A stretch of DNA of 64,000 nt from an uncultured Bacillota bacterium (GCA_949284445.1 CASDVP010000004.1:62001-126000), one strand, 5' to 3'. Shown: positions 54,515 through 63,776, counted from the stretch's first letter. The notes: generated by a model not told the origin, from the sequence alone. Numbers and translations: made by a program.

Positions 54515-55651
54515 GTGGAAAACATTCAAGTCAAACCTACCAAGAAACTAGAAGTAGGAATAGTTGAGGACTTACTTAAAGATCCTAATAAAGTTGTTAT
54601 CGTTCAAACAGCTCCGTCTGTCCGAGTCGCTTTAGGCGAGATGTTTGGAACTAAGCCAGGTGCTAGTATCACTGGTAAAATGGTTGCTGCTTTACGTCAA
54701 TTAGGGTTCAAATATGTTTTTGATACCGATTTTGGTGCTGATATCACTGTCTGGGAAGAAGCGATGGAATTCCTTAAACGTCTTAAAGGCGAAGGAGGTC
54801 CTCTTCCACAATTTAACAGCTGTTGTATCGGTTGGTTAGCTACTGCTGAACGCACATATAAGGATTTGTTTTCTCATATTTCTACTGTAAAATCTCCAAT
54901 CGGATGCTTAGGATCTGTTGCTAAGACTTATTTTGCTGAAAAAATGCATATCAATCCTAACAATATTGTGGTGGTTGCGGTTGTACCTTGTATTTTAAAG
55001 AAGAATGAGAACGCACTACCGTATAATAAAACCAATTTTATATATGATGTCGATTATTGCTGGACAACTAAAGATTTAGGTTCATTGATCAAAGAAAAGA
55101 ATATTGATTTTATGAATCTTACTGATAGTGAATTTGATGATCCTCTAGGTGAATCTACATCATCTGGCACTATTTTTGGTCGTTCTGGTGGTGTCTTAGA
55201 AGCGGTTTTGAGATGTGCGATTTACTGGGATTCGCATACGGTTTATACTAATCCTATAGTTTTTACTCCTAGCTCGATCAGTCCTGATATTTTAGAGACT
55301 GAAATCATCATTGCAAATCGAAAAGTTAAAGCTTGTCACACTGGTATGGTCGGTGTTAGAAAATTGGTTGAACTGATCAGAAACAATCAATGTCCATATG
55401 ATTTTATTGAAGTTATGTCTTGTCCAGGTGGATGTATTATGGGAGCAGGTCAACCGATGCATTTACCAAGTGAAGGCATTTCACCTATTGAAGTTCGTAA
55501 AGCTCGTATCGAGGGCTTAAACAATATTGCTGCTACACAGGATCACAAAATTTCTGCCTTAAATCAATCGATTATGAAAATTTATGATGCGATGTTTGAT
55601 GGACAAGCTGGTTCTGAAAAAGCAGAGATGAATTTACATAGGAAGTATTGA
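54515..55651 (+). CDS. [FeFe]-hydrogenase-like protein (H-cluster domain only)
   Basis: 378 residues starting at GTG. The three H-cluster motifs are present in modified form: NSCCIGW (for TSCCPxW; Cys104), VPCILKKNE (for MPCxxKKxE; Cys159) and MSCPGGCIMGAGQP (for MACPGGCxxGGGxP; Cys303, Cys307). All four cysteines that bind the [4Fe-4S] part are kept, as is Cys103. The N-terminal ferredoxin-type cluster domains of large hydrogenases are absent; the C-terminus has the small-subunit-like helix (IYDAMFDGQAGSEKAEMNLH). No HydE, HydF or HydG gene is in this window. It is followed directly by an Mrp-type ATPase and a CBS protein. Function: H2 evolution, or a sensory or Fe-S assembly role like eukaryotic Nar1; undecided. 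Confidence 0.85.
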   Translation: MENIQVKPTKKLEVGIVEDLLKDPNKVVIVQTAPSVRVALGEMFGTKPGASITGKMVAALRQLGFKYVFDTDFGADITVWEEAMEFLKRLKGEGGPLPQFNSCCIGWLATAERTYKDLFSHISTVKSPIGCLGSVAKTYFAEKMHINPNNIVVVAVVPCILKKNENALPYNKTNFIYDVDYCWTTKDLGSLIKEKNIDFMNLTDSEFDDPLGESTSSGTIFGRSGGVLEAVLRCAIYWDSHTVYTNPIVFTPSSISPDILETEIIIANRKVKACHTGMVGVRKLVELIRNNQCPYDFIEVMSCPGGCIMGAGQPMHLPSEGISPIEVRKARIEGLNNIAATQDHKISALNQSIMKIYDAMFDGQAGSEKAEMNLHRKY

Positions 55652-55653
55652 AC

Positions 55654-56472
55654 ATGAGTAATAACGCAGATACAAGTAAGGCTCCTTTTATTCCTAAAAC
55701 TACTCCAAATGCGAAAAGTCATATCGGACATACTATTGCTGTTATTTCAGGCAAAGGTGGTGTCGGCAAATCATTTACTTCTTCCTATTTAGCAGTTTTA
55801 TTAAGAAGAAGAGGTTTCAAAGTGGGTATTTTAGATGCTGATGTCACTGGTCCATCTATTCCTTTTGCCTTTAATATCAAAGGTCCAGTCGTCGGTGATG
55901 GCACCTATTTTTATCCGATTAAGACGAAAACAGGTATTCAGGTAATTTCATCTAATCTTCTCTTATCTAATCCTGATGATCCTATCGTTTGGCGTGGTCC
56001 TATGATTTCTACCCTATTAGAGCAGTTCTATTCTGAAGTCGTTTGGGATGTCGATTATTTAATAATTGATATGGCCCCGGGCACTTCTGATGTATCTTTA
56101 ACTGTTTTTCAAAAAATAAAATTAACTGATGCAGTTATCGTTGCTTCCCCGCAAAGTCTAGTTTCAATGGTCGTAGAAAAATCAGCAAAAATGGCTGAAT
56201 TATTATCAGTCCCTCTTTTATCACTTGTTGAAAACATGGCTTTTGTGAAATGTCCAAAATGTGGTGCTAAGATTGAATTATTTGGTCAATCTCATCCTGA
56301 ATTGGCTGAAAAACATGGTATACCAGTATTTGATCAAATTCCATTTGACCCACAAATTGCTGAACATATGGACAAGGGTGATATCGAATCTTTAGAATCG
56401 GATTATCTAAAGTCTACAGTAGATGCTATTTTGTCATATTCTAAAATGAGTGATGACTTAAAAAATGACTGA
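55654..56472 (+). CDS. Mrp/NBP35-family Fe-S carrier ATPase
   Basis: 272 residues from ATG 55654 (AGGAAG eight bases upstream; a TTG at 55648 is less likely). Deviant Walker A SGKGGVGKSFT, switch I region DADVTGPSIPFAF, Walker B LIIDMAPGTSDV and a C-terminal CPKCG pair that binds a bridging Fe-S cluster between monomers. The protein assembles or transfers Fe-S clusters. It lies two bases after the hydrogenase-like gene and overlaps the CBS gene by 8 bases, suggesting service to the hydrogenase-like protein. Confidence 0.92.
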   Translation: MSNNADTSKAPFIPKTTPNAKSHIGHTIAVISGKGGVGKSFTSSYLAVLLRRRGFKVGILDADVTGPSIPFAFNIKGPVVGDGTYFYPIKTKTGIQVISSNLLLSNPDDPIVWRGPMISTLLEQFYSEVVWDVDYLIIDMAPGTSDVSLTVFQKIKLTDAVIVASPQSLVSMVVEKSAKMAELLSVPLLSLVENMAFVKCPKCGAKIELFGQSHPELAEKHGIPVFDQIPFDPQIAEHMDKGDIESLESDYLKSTVDAILSYSKMSDDLKND

Positions 56473-57196
56473 AAAAGATGAGGAATATTGCTCTACATTT
56501 TTAACTCAGTTTAAAAAATTGGAAAAAGAGCTTCTATCTATTGCAGAATTAAGAGATGACTATGTTTCTTTTTCTCGTGCCTTAAATCATATTTATTATA
56601 ACCGATTAAATCCAGTTATTTCTCAAAGGGATAATTATGATTTCTTGAGGACTGCTTCTGATGTTAGAAATATCCTTTCTCATGAAAATAATATCTGTGT
56701 ACCAACAAAAGAATTTGTCGATCGCTTTTTTAAAATTTCTCAATCGATAATCTCACCATTCACTTGCTATCAAGTAGCTACCAAAAACATTGACGTTTGT
56801 CATTATTCAGATCATGTTTTTTCTGTTTGCGACTTGATGAATAATAAATCTTTATCTCATATTCCTGTTTTAAATGATGAAAGTTTTGTCGAAGGTGTCT
56901 TTTCTCGCTCAAGCTTATTTGATTATCTTCAAAAGTATAATCATTTAGAGATCACTGATGAATTTACGATAGGTGATTTACGTGAAGTTGTGGATTTGCG
57001 TTCACATACTAATGAAACCTATATTTTTGTTGAAAGAAATTTGAATATTCTTTCGGCATTTGAACTCATTCAAAAAAGGAAAGCCCATGATAAAAATGTT
57101 GCTCTTTTATTAGTTACTGAACATGGAAAGCAAAAAGAAAAATTGTTAGGTGTCATAACTATGATCGATTTAGCAAAATATAATTTTGATCTTTAG
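56465..57196 (+). CDS. CBS-domain protein
   Basis: 243 residues. An N-terminal helical domain (~1-95, DVRNILSHENN) is followed by a tandem pair of CBS motifs (~98-240): VCHYSDHVFSVCDLMNNKSLSHIPVLND, FSRSSLFDYL and later RNLNILSAFELIQKRK, GVITMIDLAKY. CBS pairs bind adenine nucleotides and regulate partners. Its position as third gene of the hydrogenase-like/Mrp operon suggests an energy-sensing role for that module, by inference only. The N-terminal domain resembles those of CBS proteins of unknown function in Firmicutes. Confidence 0.8.
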   Translation: MTEKDEEYCSTFLTQFKKLEKELLSIAELRDDYVSFSRALNHIYYNRLNPVISQRDNYDFLRTASDVRNILSHENNICVPTKEFVDRFFKISQSIISPFTCYQVATKNIDVCHYSDHVFSVCDLMNNKSLSHIPVLNDESFVEGVFSRSSLFDYLQKYNHLEITDEFTIGDLREVVDLRSHTNETYIFVERNLNILSAFELIQKRKAHDKNVALLLVTEHGKQKEKLLGVITMIDLAKYNFDL

Positions 57197-57240
57197 TAAT
57201 TGATTGCTTGCTCATATAAAAATTGTTTAAAACAAAAAAT

Positions 57241-57282
57241 AGATAACATCATTCACAAGTGATTTGTGAATTTTAGTTATCT
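57241..57282 (+). repeat. Two-tier inverted repeat after the CBS gene
   Basis: AGATAAC...GTTATCT (outer, 7 bp) and ATTCACAA...TTGTGAAT (inner, 8 bp) form a long hairpin with a small internal loop. A diverged further copy of the TTTGTGAAT...GTTA part follows at about 57331-57350. There is no T tract typical of a terminator. Confidence 0.65.
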
Positions 57283-57364
57283 GTGATATATATAAACCGC
57301 ATTTACTTATTAACGCTATTTGTGAATAGTTAGTTAGATAAGTGCAGATATATTCATCTAATCA

Positions 57365-57438
57365 TGACCCTAGAAGGATTCGAACCTTCGGCCCTCTGCT
57401 TAGAAGGCAGATGCTCTATCCAGCTGAGCTATAGGGCC
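57365..57438 (-). tRNA. tRNA-Arg (anticodon TCT)
   Basis: A 74-nt cloverleaf on the minus strand: acceptor GGCCCTA/TAGGGTC (one G-U), D-stem GCTC/GAGC, anticodon stem TCTGC/GCAGA with loop CTTCTAA (anticodon TCT, reading AGA/AGG), T-stem GAAGG/CCTTC with TTCGAAT, discriminator A; CCA not encoded. Confidence 0.96.
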
Positions 57439-57455
57439 ATAAAATTAGCCTAAAT

Positions 57456-57484
57456 ATAATAGTTCATTTTATCGATATCTGCAA
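57456..57484 (-). promoter_or_regulatory. tRNA-Arg promoter
   Basis: On the minus strand TTGCAG (57479-57484), 17-base spacer and TATTAT (57456-57461) lie 18 bases before the mature tRNA. Confidence 0.65.
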
Positions 57485-57535
57485 GCATTTTTGTTAAAAT
57501 ATAACATAAATTTTATTAAGGAGGAGGAAAGTCAA

Positions 57536-58540
57536 ATGAATGATCAATTAATAAAGAGTATGCATGATGCTTTTAATAAAATCCTGAAAGTTATCAAAGA
57601 TAATGATCGTTTTATTATTTATAGGCACAGTTCGCCCGATTTTGATGCTTTAGGTGCACAAATGGGTCTCGTTACTTGGATCAAAGATAATTTTCCCAAC
57701 AAAGAAGTATATTTTGTAGGTGATGAAGATCCAAACTTGATTCCACTCCTTTTTCCTCATATGCAACAATTAGATGAAAATGATTATTTGAAAGAACATA
57801 TTGCGATCACAGTTGATGTTGCTGACTCAAAGCGCATCAGTATCAATCATTTGAATCTTTCTAAATTCGTTATCAAAATTGATCATCACAACCTTCCTCC
57901 GAAGGAATTAGATTTCGGCAACTTGAAAGCTGTCTTTCCAACTAGACCTGCAGCCAGTGAAATATTAGCTCTTTTCGCATTATCGAGACCGAAGAGATAT
58001 GTATTAAGTAAAGAAGCTGCCACTTATTTCTACATCGGTATTATCGGCGACACCAGCAGATTTTTATATGATGATACTGATAGTGCTACTTTGAGAATAG
58101 CGGCTGATCTTTTAGAATGTGGTGTCAACAAGACCGAAATTTATCATAAGATGTACCAAACTGATACAAGACGTTTGAATATATTGAAGTTTTGCTTGAA
58201 TTCTTATCGCATCACTGATGCTGGTATCGCTTACTATGTTATCGATAAAAAAGATTTAGAGTCTTTAAATATGACTACAAACGAAGGAAATTTACATATC
58301 AATGTTTTTCGCGATTTAAAGGATGTAAAAGCAGTAGCTTCCATCACATTTGATGCTGATAAAAAAGATTATAGAGTATCGATAAGATCTCGTGAATTAG
58401 TTGTGGATAAAGTAGCCAAAGAATTTAATGGCGGAGGTCATGATTTTGCTGCTGGATGTCGGATTTCTGATTTATCACAATTAAATAAATTATTAGAAAA
58501 ACTTGGTCAAGCAGCTGTAGAGTCTTCAAAACATTCTTGA
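57536..58540 (+). CDS. nrnA: DHH-family oligoribonuclease/pAp phosphatase NrnA
   Basis: 334 residues from ATG 57536, chosen for AAGGAGGAGG upstream; a longer frame begins at 57491 without a ribosome-binding site. DHH phosphoesterase motifs: RHSSPDFDALGAQ, VDVADSKR, IDHHN and the DHHA1 motif GGGHDFAAGCR. NrnA degrades 2-5-nt RNAs and 3'-phosphoadenosine 5'-phosphate. Its 3' end overlaps the convergent lipoprotein gene by 34 bases. Confidence 0.93.
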   Translation: MNDQLIKSMHDAFNKILKVIKDNDRFIIYRHSSPDFDALGAQMGLVTWIKDNFPNKEVYFVGDEDPNLIPLLFPHMQQLDENDYLKEHIAITVDVADSKRISINHLNLSKFVIKIDHHNLPPKELDFGNLKAVFPTRPAASEILALFALSRPKRYVLSKEAATYFYIGIIGDTSRFLYDDTDSATLRIAADLLECGVNKTEIYHKMYQTDTRRLNILKFCLNSYRITDAGIAYYVIDKKDLESLNMTTNEGNLHINVFRDLKDVKAVASITFDADKKDYRVSIRSRELVVDKVAKEFNGGGHDFAAGCRISDLSQLNKLLEKLGQAAVESSKHS

Positions 58541-59343
58541 TTGATCAATTTTCCTTCGTTATATTGCAAATAAGTTATTGTGCTAAATTCTTCACATTTA
58601 AATAAAGCAGACAAATCCTCTCTGTTATCTAAAACATCTTGACCTATAAATCCTAAATAATCAAATTGTAAATTTTCAATAATAGATAATAGTTCATTTG
58701 AATTAATAAATTTAGTTTCATCGATGAGCAGAATATTTGTTGTCGTTTCTAATATTTTTTCAACAAGAGTGTAATAATACCCTTGTTCTGGTTTTTCCTT
58801 GCAAAAAGGATAAAAAGTATAAGAAGGGTAAAATAAAGAATCGTAGTTCTCTATATAAGTCGGATTCAAAATGTGTATATCTGTTAAATACGTGAATTGG
58901 TCTAACATATTTTGAAATTTGTCAGGTTCAAGTATATATTTATCAAGATTTTCAATTTTTTCAATTTTACCGTTTTGATAAAAAACAAAGGATGAACTTG
59001 TTAAATTTGGTGATTCTTCTAACTGAGCAAAAGTGTTGAGTAGGCAGTAATTTATGACTGAATTAGTCTCTTTTATATAATTATCTAAAGTGATTGGAAA
59101 AAGCTCACATGTTCCACAGCCAGGAAGATAGACATATAGAAAAAAATCCGCTTTTGAATTTATAAGTCTATTTAAATCATCTACTGTCAACTGGTTACAA
59201 TAATAACGTTCCACATCATTGATAGTCTCTGTCGAAAAATCATTTTTGAATATGGGAATGGACTTAAAATCATTATTTTCATGACATGAAGTCAACGGAG
59301 ATAAAACGGATATAAATAATAAAGTTGAAAAAAATCGTCTCAT
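58507..59343 (-). CDS. Thioredoxin-like lipoprotein with a CGTC motif
   Basis: 278 residues. Signal peptide with lipobox LTSC (Cys at residue ~20). A thioredoxin-like segment follows (DFFLYVYLPGCGTCELFPITLDNYI, ~70-95) with a CxxC pair, then SFVFYQNGKIEKI, which looks like the strand after the active site. The rest is not recognised. It would sit on the outer face of the membrane and may act in thiol-disulphide exchange. It overlaps the upstream gene (59340) by 4 bases, so the two are coupled and probably act together. The usual cis-Pro of thioredoxin is not obvious. Confidence 0.72.
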   Translation of the reverse strand: MRRFFSTLLFISVLSPLTSCHENNDFKSIPIFKNDFSTETINDVERYYCNQLTVDDLNRLINSKADFFLYVYLPGCGTCELFPITLDNYIKETNSVINYCLLNTFAQLEESPNLTSSSFVFYQNGKIEKIENLDKYILEPDKFQNMLDQFTYLTDIHILNPTYIENYDSLFYPSYTFYPFCKEKPEQGYYYTLVEKILETTTNILLIDETKFINSNELLSIIENLQFDYLGFIGQDVLDNREDLSALFKCEEFSTITYLQYNEGKLINQECFEDSTAA

Positions 59344-60446
59344 ACATTATTCTCCAAGAAATCATTACATAATGATATTTCAATGGGCAAAGCTTGTTCA
59401 TTTAATTCACGAATCGCTTTTTGATAATCACTTGAAGTTGTATCACCAATTTCTACTTTTGTTTTTGATGTGATCGATTGTACTTCAGGAAAGAATGCTG
59501 TTTGATATTTCAGAAAACCATCAGCAGTTCTTACATAGCCCCTATCGTTTCTAAAGACGCAAATTTCGTTATTGCTGAAATTTACTAATGTCGGAGTCAC
59601 ACCAGCATTATTATTGAAATTATCTTTGAAGGAATATTGGTCTAAATTGTAATACTCACAAAAATCGTTCCACTTTTTAGAACCGATACTCTGCTCATTT
59701 GCATCTTCACTATATCGGAAGTTGTAATATGATGTAGTCTCATAAAAATAAACAGGCTTTGTGGATTTTAGGAGAAAAGGTTCTAAAATAAGACGCTTAA
59801 ATTCAGCACAGTCCGAGCATTGACGCCAAGTGAAAAGAACAACTTTTTTATTCTCTGTAATAAATGAATCCAGTTTATCAGTGGAAAAGATTAAATCTGC
59901 ATCTTCGTCATAATGATAAAGAGAATAATTAGAATTATTTTTTTTGAAAGAATTCAAGGATATATAGTTTACTTCAATAACATAATCTTTCATCACAGAT
60001 GCAAAGCTATCAGGAGATATATAATCAGAATGAACATTTATTAAATCACCATTTCTATAAAATAAAAAAGATGGAGTGCTAGTGATTTTAGGATAATGGA
60101 AGGCATATGGTCCAGTTTTATTATCAGAATTGTTATAAGCTTCCATATAAAGATTGATATCCACTTGATAAATAATATTTCTCGTATTAGAAATATAGTC
60201 TAAAATGCTTGGATATAATTCTTCACAGCTATGACAACCATATTGTGAAATATATATGATTGCATCATCATAATTCGTAATAGTATTTAAATCATTCAAG
60301 GTATCGATTTGTATTGTATTATCGATATCTAATGCCTTATAAGCTAAAATTTTATCCCCGATATCGATTCCTTGATTATCTTCTGAAGAGCATCCAAAAC
60401 ATGTGAGTGATAAAAATAATGTTATCAAAGTCTTATGTAATTTCAT
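59340..60446 (-). CDS. Lipoprotein with two thioredoxin-like CxxC motifs
   Basis: 368 residues from ATG 60446 (a TTG one codon upstream is also possible); GGGG lies upstream within a small hairpin. Lipobox CFGC near residue 19. Two CxxC motifs in similar surroundings: AIIYISQYGCHSCEELYPSI (~80-95) and KKVVLFTWRQCSDCAEFKRL (~205-220), each after a hydrophobic strand as in thioredoxin folds, and each followed further on by a TPxFL/TPTLV strand with a cis-Pro candidate (TSTPSFLFYRNGD and GVTPTLVNFSN). So the protein appears to be a tandem thioredoxin-like duplication, probably an extracytoplasmic oxidoreductase or thiol-redox relay. Family not recognised. Confidence 0.75.
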   Translation of the reverse strand: MKLHKTLITLFLSLTCFGCSSEDNQGIDIGDKILAYKALDIDNTIQIDTLNDLNTITNYDDAIIYISQYGCHSCEELYPSILDYISNTRNIIYQVDINLYMEAYNNSDNKTGPYAFHYPKITSTPSFLFYRNGDLINVHSDYISPDSFASVMKDYVIEVNYISLNSFKKNNSNYSLYHYDEDADLIFSTDKLDSFITENKKVVLFTWRQCSDCAEFKRLILEPFLLKSTKPVYFYETTSYYNFRYSEDANEQSIGSKKWNDFCEYYNLDQYSFKDNFNNNAGVTPTLVNFSNNEICVFRNDRGYVRTADGFLKYQTAFFPEVQSITSKTKVEIGDTTSSDYQKAIRELNEQALPIEISLCNDFLENNV

Positions 60447-60492
60447 CAAATAACGTCCCCAATATATTATTGGTGATAAAGTATAAAATTGT

Positions 60493-61746
60493 CTATAACT
60501 TTAATAATCTTTGAGTATCTAAAGCGATCATCAATTCTTCGTCAGTCGGAATGACAGAAATAGGAATACGGCTTTCTTTTGTGGAAATGATACCTTCTTT
60601 ACCGAGTCTAGTGACTTCATTAACAGGTTTATCAATTATAGTACCCAGTAATTCTTCACAATACTTGAAAGTTAATTCACGGAAAATAGGACCATTTTCG
60701 AAAACACCGGCTGAACATATGATCATATCAACGTGACCTAATTTACCAGCATACATACAGATATAATCGGCAATTTTTTGACAGAATAACTCGGTTGCTA
60801 AAATAGCGCGCTTATCACCTTTTTCCATAGCGTCTTCAATATCACGAGTATCGTTTGAAATACCAGAGATACCAAGAATACCGGATTTGTGATTATAGAT
60901 ATCATAAATTTCTTCAGCGGTTTTTCCGGTGCATGACATCAAGTAGGTCATGATAGATGGATCGATATCACCAGTTCTTGTTCCCATCATGACACCAGCT
61001 AGAGGTGTGAGTCCCATTGAGGTGGCAATACATTTGCCATTTTTGATGGCAGAAACCGAAGCACCGCTACCAATATGTAAAGTGATTAAATTCAAATCAG
61101 ATTTATCGGCAAAATATTTTTCTTTAGCGATTATAGACAAATATTTATGACTTGTGCCGTGAGCACCATATCTTCTGACGGCGTATTTTTCATAGTATTC
61201 ATAAGGCAATGGGTAAATATATTCTTTCGGTTCCATTGTCTGGTGAAATGCTGTATCAAAAACAGCGATTTGTTCGACCTTTGGTAAAACTTTTTTGAAG
61301 GCATGATAGCAAGTTAAGTGAGCTTGGTTATGTAAAGGCGCTAAGGGTATCAAAGAACGTATTTTTTCTTCGGTATCAGCATCTATGATGGCAGAATCAG
61401 AGAAATATTTTCCGCCTTGAACGATACGATTACCTATTCCAGTAATTTCATCAAGGTTTTCAATGATGCCATTCTCGATCAAACCGTTAAGAACGAGTTC
61501 AGCAGCTTTATCATGATCTAGGACGGGTAAGACTTGCTTTAATTTGGTCCCATCAGTCTTTTTCATGGAAAAAATGGCGTCTTCGTGTCCGATTCGTTCT
61601 ACGATACCTGAAGTTAACACATGTAAAAACTGTGCTTTTTCGGTTATGGTTTTTGCTTGATGTATTTCTTCATCCATTTGATAAAGTTTAAATTTTAAAG
61701 AAGAAGAACCGGCGTTTACGCACATGATTTTAATTGTTTTTGACAT
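60493..61746 (-). CDS. ackA: Acetate kinase
   Basis: 417 residues. N-terminal CVNAGSSSLKFKLY, then VFDTAFHQTM (catalytic/acetate site), RRYGAHGTSHKYL, HIGSGASVSAI and GTRTGDIDPSI: all ASKHA acetate kinase signatures. It makes ATP and acetate from acetyl phosphate, completing fermentation downstream of PflB. GAGG lies before the ATG. It could be co-transcribed with the two lipoprotein genes 46 bases downstream on the same strand. Confidence 0.97.
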   Translation of the reverse strand: MSKTIKIMCVNAGSSSLKFKLYQMDEEIHQAKTITEKAQFLHVLTSGIVERIGHEDAIFSMKKTDGTKLKQVLPVLDHDKAAELVLNGLIENGIIENLDEITGIGNRIVQGGKYFSDSAIIDADTEEKIRSLIPLAPLHNQAHLTCYHAFKKVLPKVEQIAVFDTAFHQTMEPKEYIYPLPYEYYEKYAVRRYGAHGTSHKYLSIIAKEKYFADKSDLNLITLHIGSGASVSAIKNGKCIATSMGLTPLAGVMMGTRTGDIDPSIMTYLMSCTGKTAEEIYDIYNHKSGILGISGISNDTRDIEDAMEKGDKRAILATELFCQKIADYICMYAGKLGHVDMIICSAGVFENGPIFRELTFKYCEELLGTIIDKPVNEVTRLGKEGIISTKESRIPISVIPTDEELMIALDTQRLLKL

Positions 61747-61844
61747 ATGTTTTCCTCACTTTATAAAATTAACGAACTATATTTTAGACTTTTCTTTCGT
61801 TTTTGTAAAATATAATTATATACTCTAAAATTTATTCTAAAATA

Positions 61845-61853
61845 TGTTATAAT
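61845..61853 (+). promoter_or_regulatory. Extended -10 promoter of glgB
   Basis: TGTTATAAT (TG at 61845-61846, TATAAT at 61848-61853) is a full extended -10 element, expected to start transcription near 61860. No -35 is needed for this class, and none is clear. Confidence 0.6.
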
Positions 61854-61880
61854 TTTAACATAATGTTGGAGGCATGAGTC

Positions 61881-63776
61881 ATGATAGAAGACCTGACTTT
61901 TTTTGATAACTATTTGCACGGTCATTTACCTGATGCATATAAATATTTTGGTGCACATCATGTAGTTATAAATGGTCAAGATGGTTTTGTATTTCGTGTA
62001 TATTGTCCGATGGCAGAAGAGGTTTGTCTGATAGGCGACTTCAATAATTGGAATCCTTCTGCACATCGAATGGAAAAACTTGATTATCGCGGCTTGTACC
62101 AAGTTTTTATACCTGGTTGCAAAGAAGGTCAAAAATATAAATTCCATATTCTCGGATGTGATGGCTTTTGGAAGGATAAACAAGATCCATTCGCTTTTAA
62201 GGATGAAATCGGTGAAAAAGGTTGTTCTATTCTTTATGATATAAAAAATATTAAAGTCAGCGATGATATTTTTTTATCAAAAAGAGATCGCAACTTTAAT
62301 AAACCGATGTCGATATATGAATTTCATTTTGGCACATGGAAACGAAAACCAGATGGTAGTTATTATAATTATTCAGAGCTCGCTGACCTGTTGATTCCCT
62401 ATCTGAAAGAAATGGGATACACTCATGTTGAAGCTTTGCCTATTTTAGCTTATCCGAATGAAAAATCATGGGGGTATCAAGTCTTAGGCTATTTTGCTAT
62501 TGATGGCAGATGGGGTGATCCAAAAGATTTCGCTTCTTTTGTTGAAAAAATGCACCATAACAATATAGGCGTTATTATGGATTTTGTTCCTGTTCATTTT
62601 GCTATTGATTCATTTGGTTTAGAAAAATTTGATGGCTCTTGCGTATTTGAATATTCAAACGAACATGAATTTTCAGAATGGGGAACAAAAAACTTTGATT
62701 TAGGCAAAGATCCTGTCAGAAGTTTTTTGATCTCTTCATTGTGCTTTTTTGCTGATTTGTTTCATATTGATGGATTTAGATTTGATGCTGTTTCAAATAT
62801 TATTTATTGGGACGGCAACTCAGATAAAGGCATCAATTCTGGTGCGATTGAATTCGTTAAAAGGGCAAATGGATATATTCATACACTCTATCCTAGTGTG
62901 ATGATGATCGCTGAGGATTCATCATCATATGGTCATGTGACTAAAGGTATGTTTAAAGAAGGGTTAGGATTTGATTATAAATGGGATTTGGGATGGATGA
63001 ATGACACCTTAAAATATTATGCTAAAGACCCAATTTATCGAAAATATTCTCATAATCAGATAACGTTCTCGATGGCCTATTTTTATTCTGAAAATTTCAT
63101 TCTTCCGTTATCTCATGATGAAGTTGTCCATATGAAGGGAACAATTTTAAATAAGATGTGGGGAGAATATGATAATAAATTTGCCAATGTCAGAAATTTA
63201 TATGCATACCAATATGCCCATCCTGGCAAAAAACTTAATTTTATGGGAAATGAATTGGCCTCCTTTGATGAATGGAAAGAATATCAACCGCTTGCCTTTA
63301 ATGTTTTAGATTATCCAAAACATAAAGGAGTGCATCAATTAATCAAAGATTTAAATAAGTTATACCGTGAACATTCAGCAATGTATTTTGAAGAGTATAA
63401 TCCCACTCATTTCCAATGGATTATGGCCGATAATTCAAACCAAAGCGTATATGCTTTTAAGCGAGAAAGCCCGGATGAATGTATGATTTTCATCTTTAAT
63501 ATGACACCTAATTTCTATTGGGATTATGATATTGGTGTCCCTTATGAAGGAGAATATTTAGAGGTGCTAAATACTGACAAAGAGTGTTATGGTGGTTGGA
63601 ATCAATTTAATAAAAATCCTCTTGTAACTTATGGCAATGGTATACATAATCAAAAATATAAGTTGACAATTAAACTGCCATCATTTGGTGGAATATATTT
63701 GTTGCATAAGAAAGAAAATTGTAGTAAAAAAGCTTGTTTAAAATCAAAAGACGCTGAAACGACAAAGAAACAGTAA
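61881..63776 (+). CDS. glgB: 1,4-alpha-glucan branching enzyme
   Basis: 631 residues. N-terminal CBM48 (~30-115, VYCPMAEEVCLIGDFNNWNP), GH13 TIM barrel with the catalytic residues in GFRFDAVSN (nucleophile Asp), IAEDSSSYG (acid/base Glu) and LSHDEVVHMKG, and a C-terminal all-beta domain. It makes alpha-1,6 branches in glycogen. GGAGG eight bases before the ATG fixes the start. It shares an operon with the glycogen phosphorylase fragment that follows 20 bases on. Confidence 0.96.
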   Translation: MIEDLTFFDNYLHGHLPDAYKYFGAHHVVINGQDGFVFRVYCPMAEEVCLIGDFNNWNPSAHRMEKLDYRGLYQVFIPGCKEGQKYKFHILGCDGFWKDKQDPFAFKDEIGEKGCSILYDIKNIKVSDDIFLSKRDRNFNKPMSIYEFHFGTWKRKPDGSYYNYSELADLLIPYLKEMGYTHVEALPILAYPNEKSWGYQVLGYFAIDGRWGDPKDFASFVEKMHHNNIGVIMDFVPVHFAIDSFGLEKFDGSCVFEYSNEHEFSEWGTKNFDLGKDPVRSFLISSLCFFADLFHIDGFRFDAVSNIIYWDGNSDKGINSGAIEFVKRANGYIHTLYPSVMMIAEDSSSYGHVTKGMFKEGLGFDYKWDLGWMNDTLKYYAKDPIYRKYSHNQITFSMAYFYSENFILPLSHDEVVHMKGTILNKMWGEYDNKFANVRNLYAYQYAHPGKKLNFMGNELASFDEWKEYQPLAFNVLDYPKHKGVHQLIKDLNKLYREHSAMYFEEYNPTHFQWIMADNSNQSVYAFKRESPDECMIFIFNMTPNFYWDYDIGVPYEGEYLEVLNTDKECYGGWNQFNKNPLVTYGNGIHNQKYKLTIKLPSFGGIYLLHKKENCSKKACLKSKDAETTKKQ

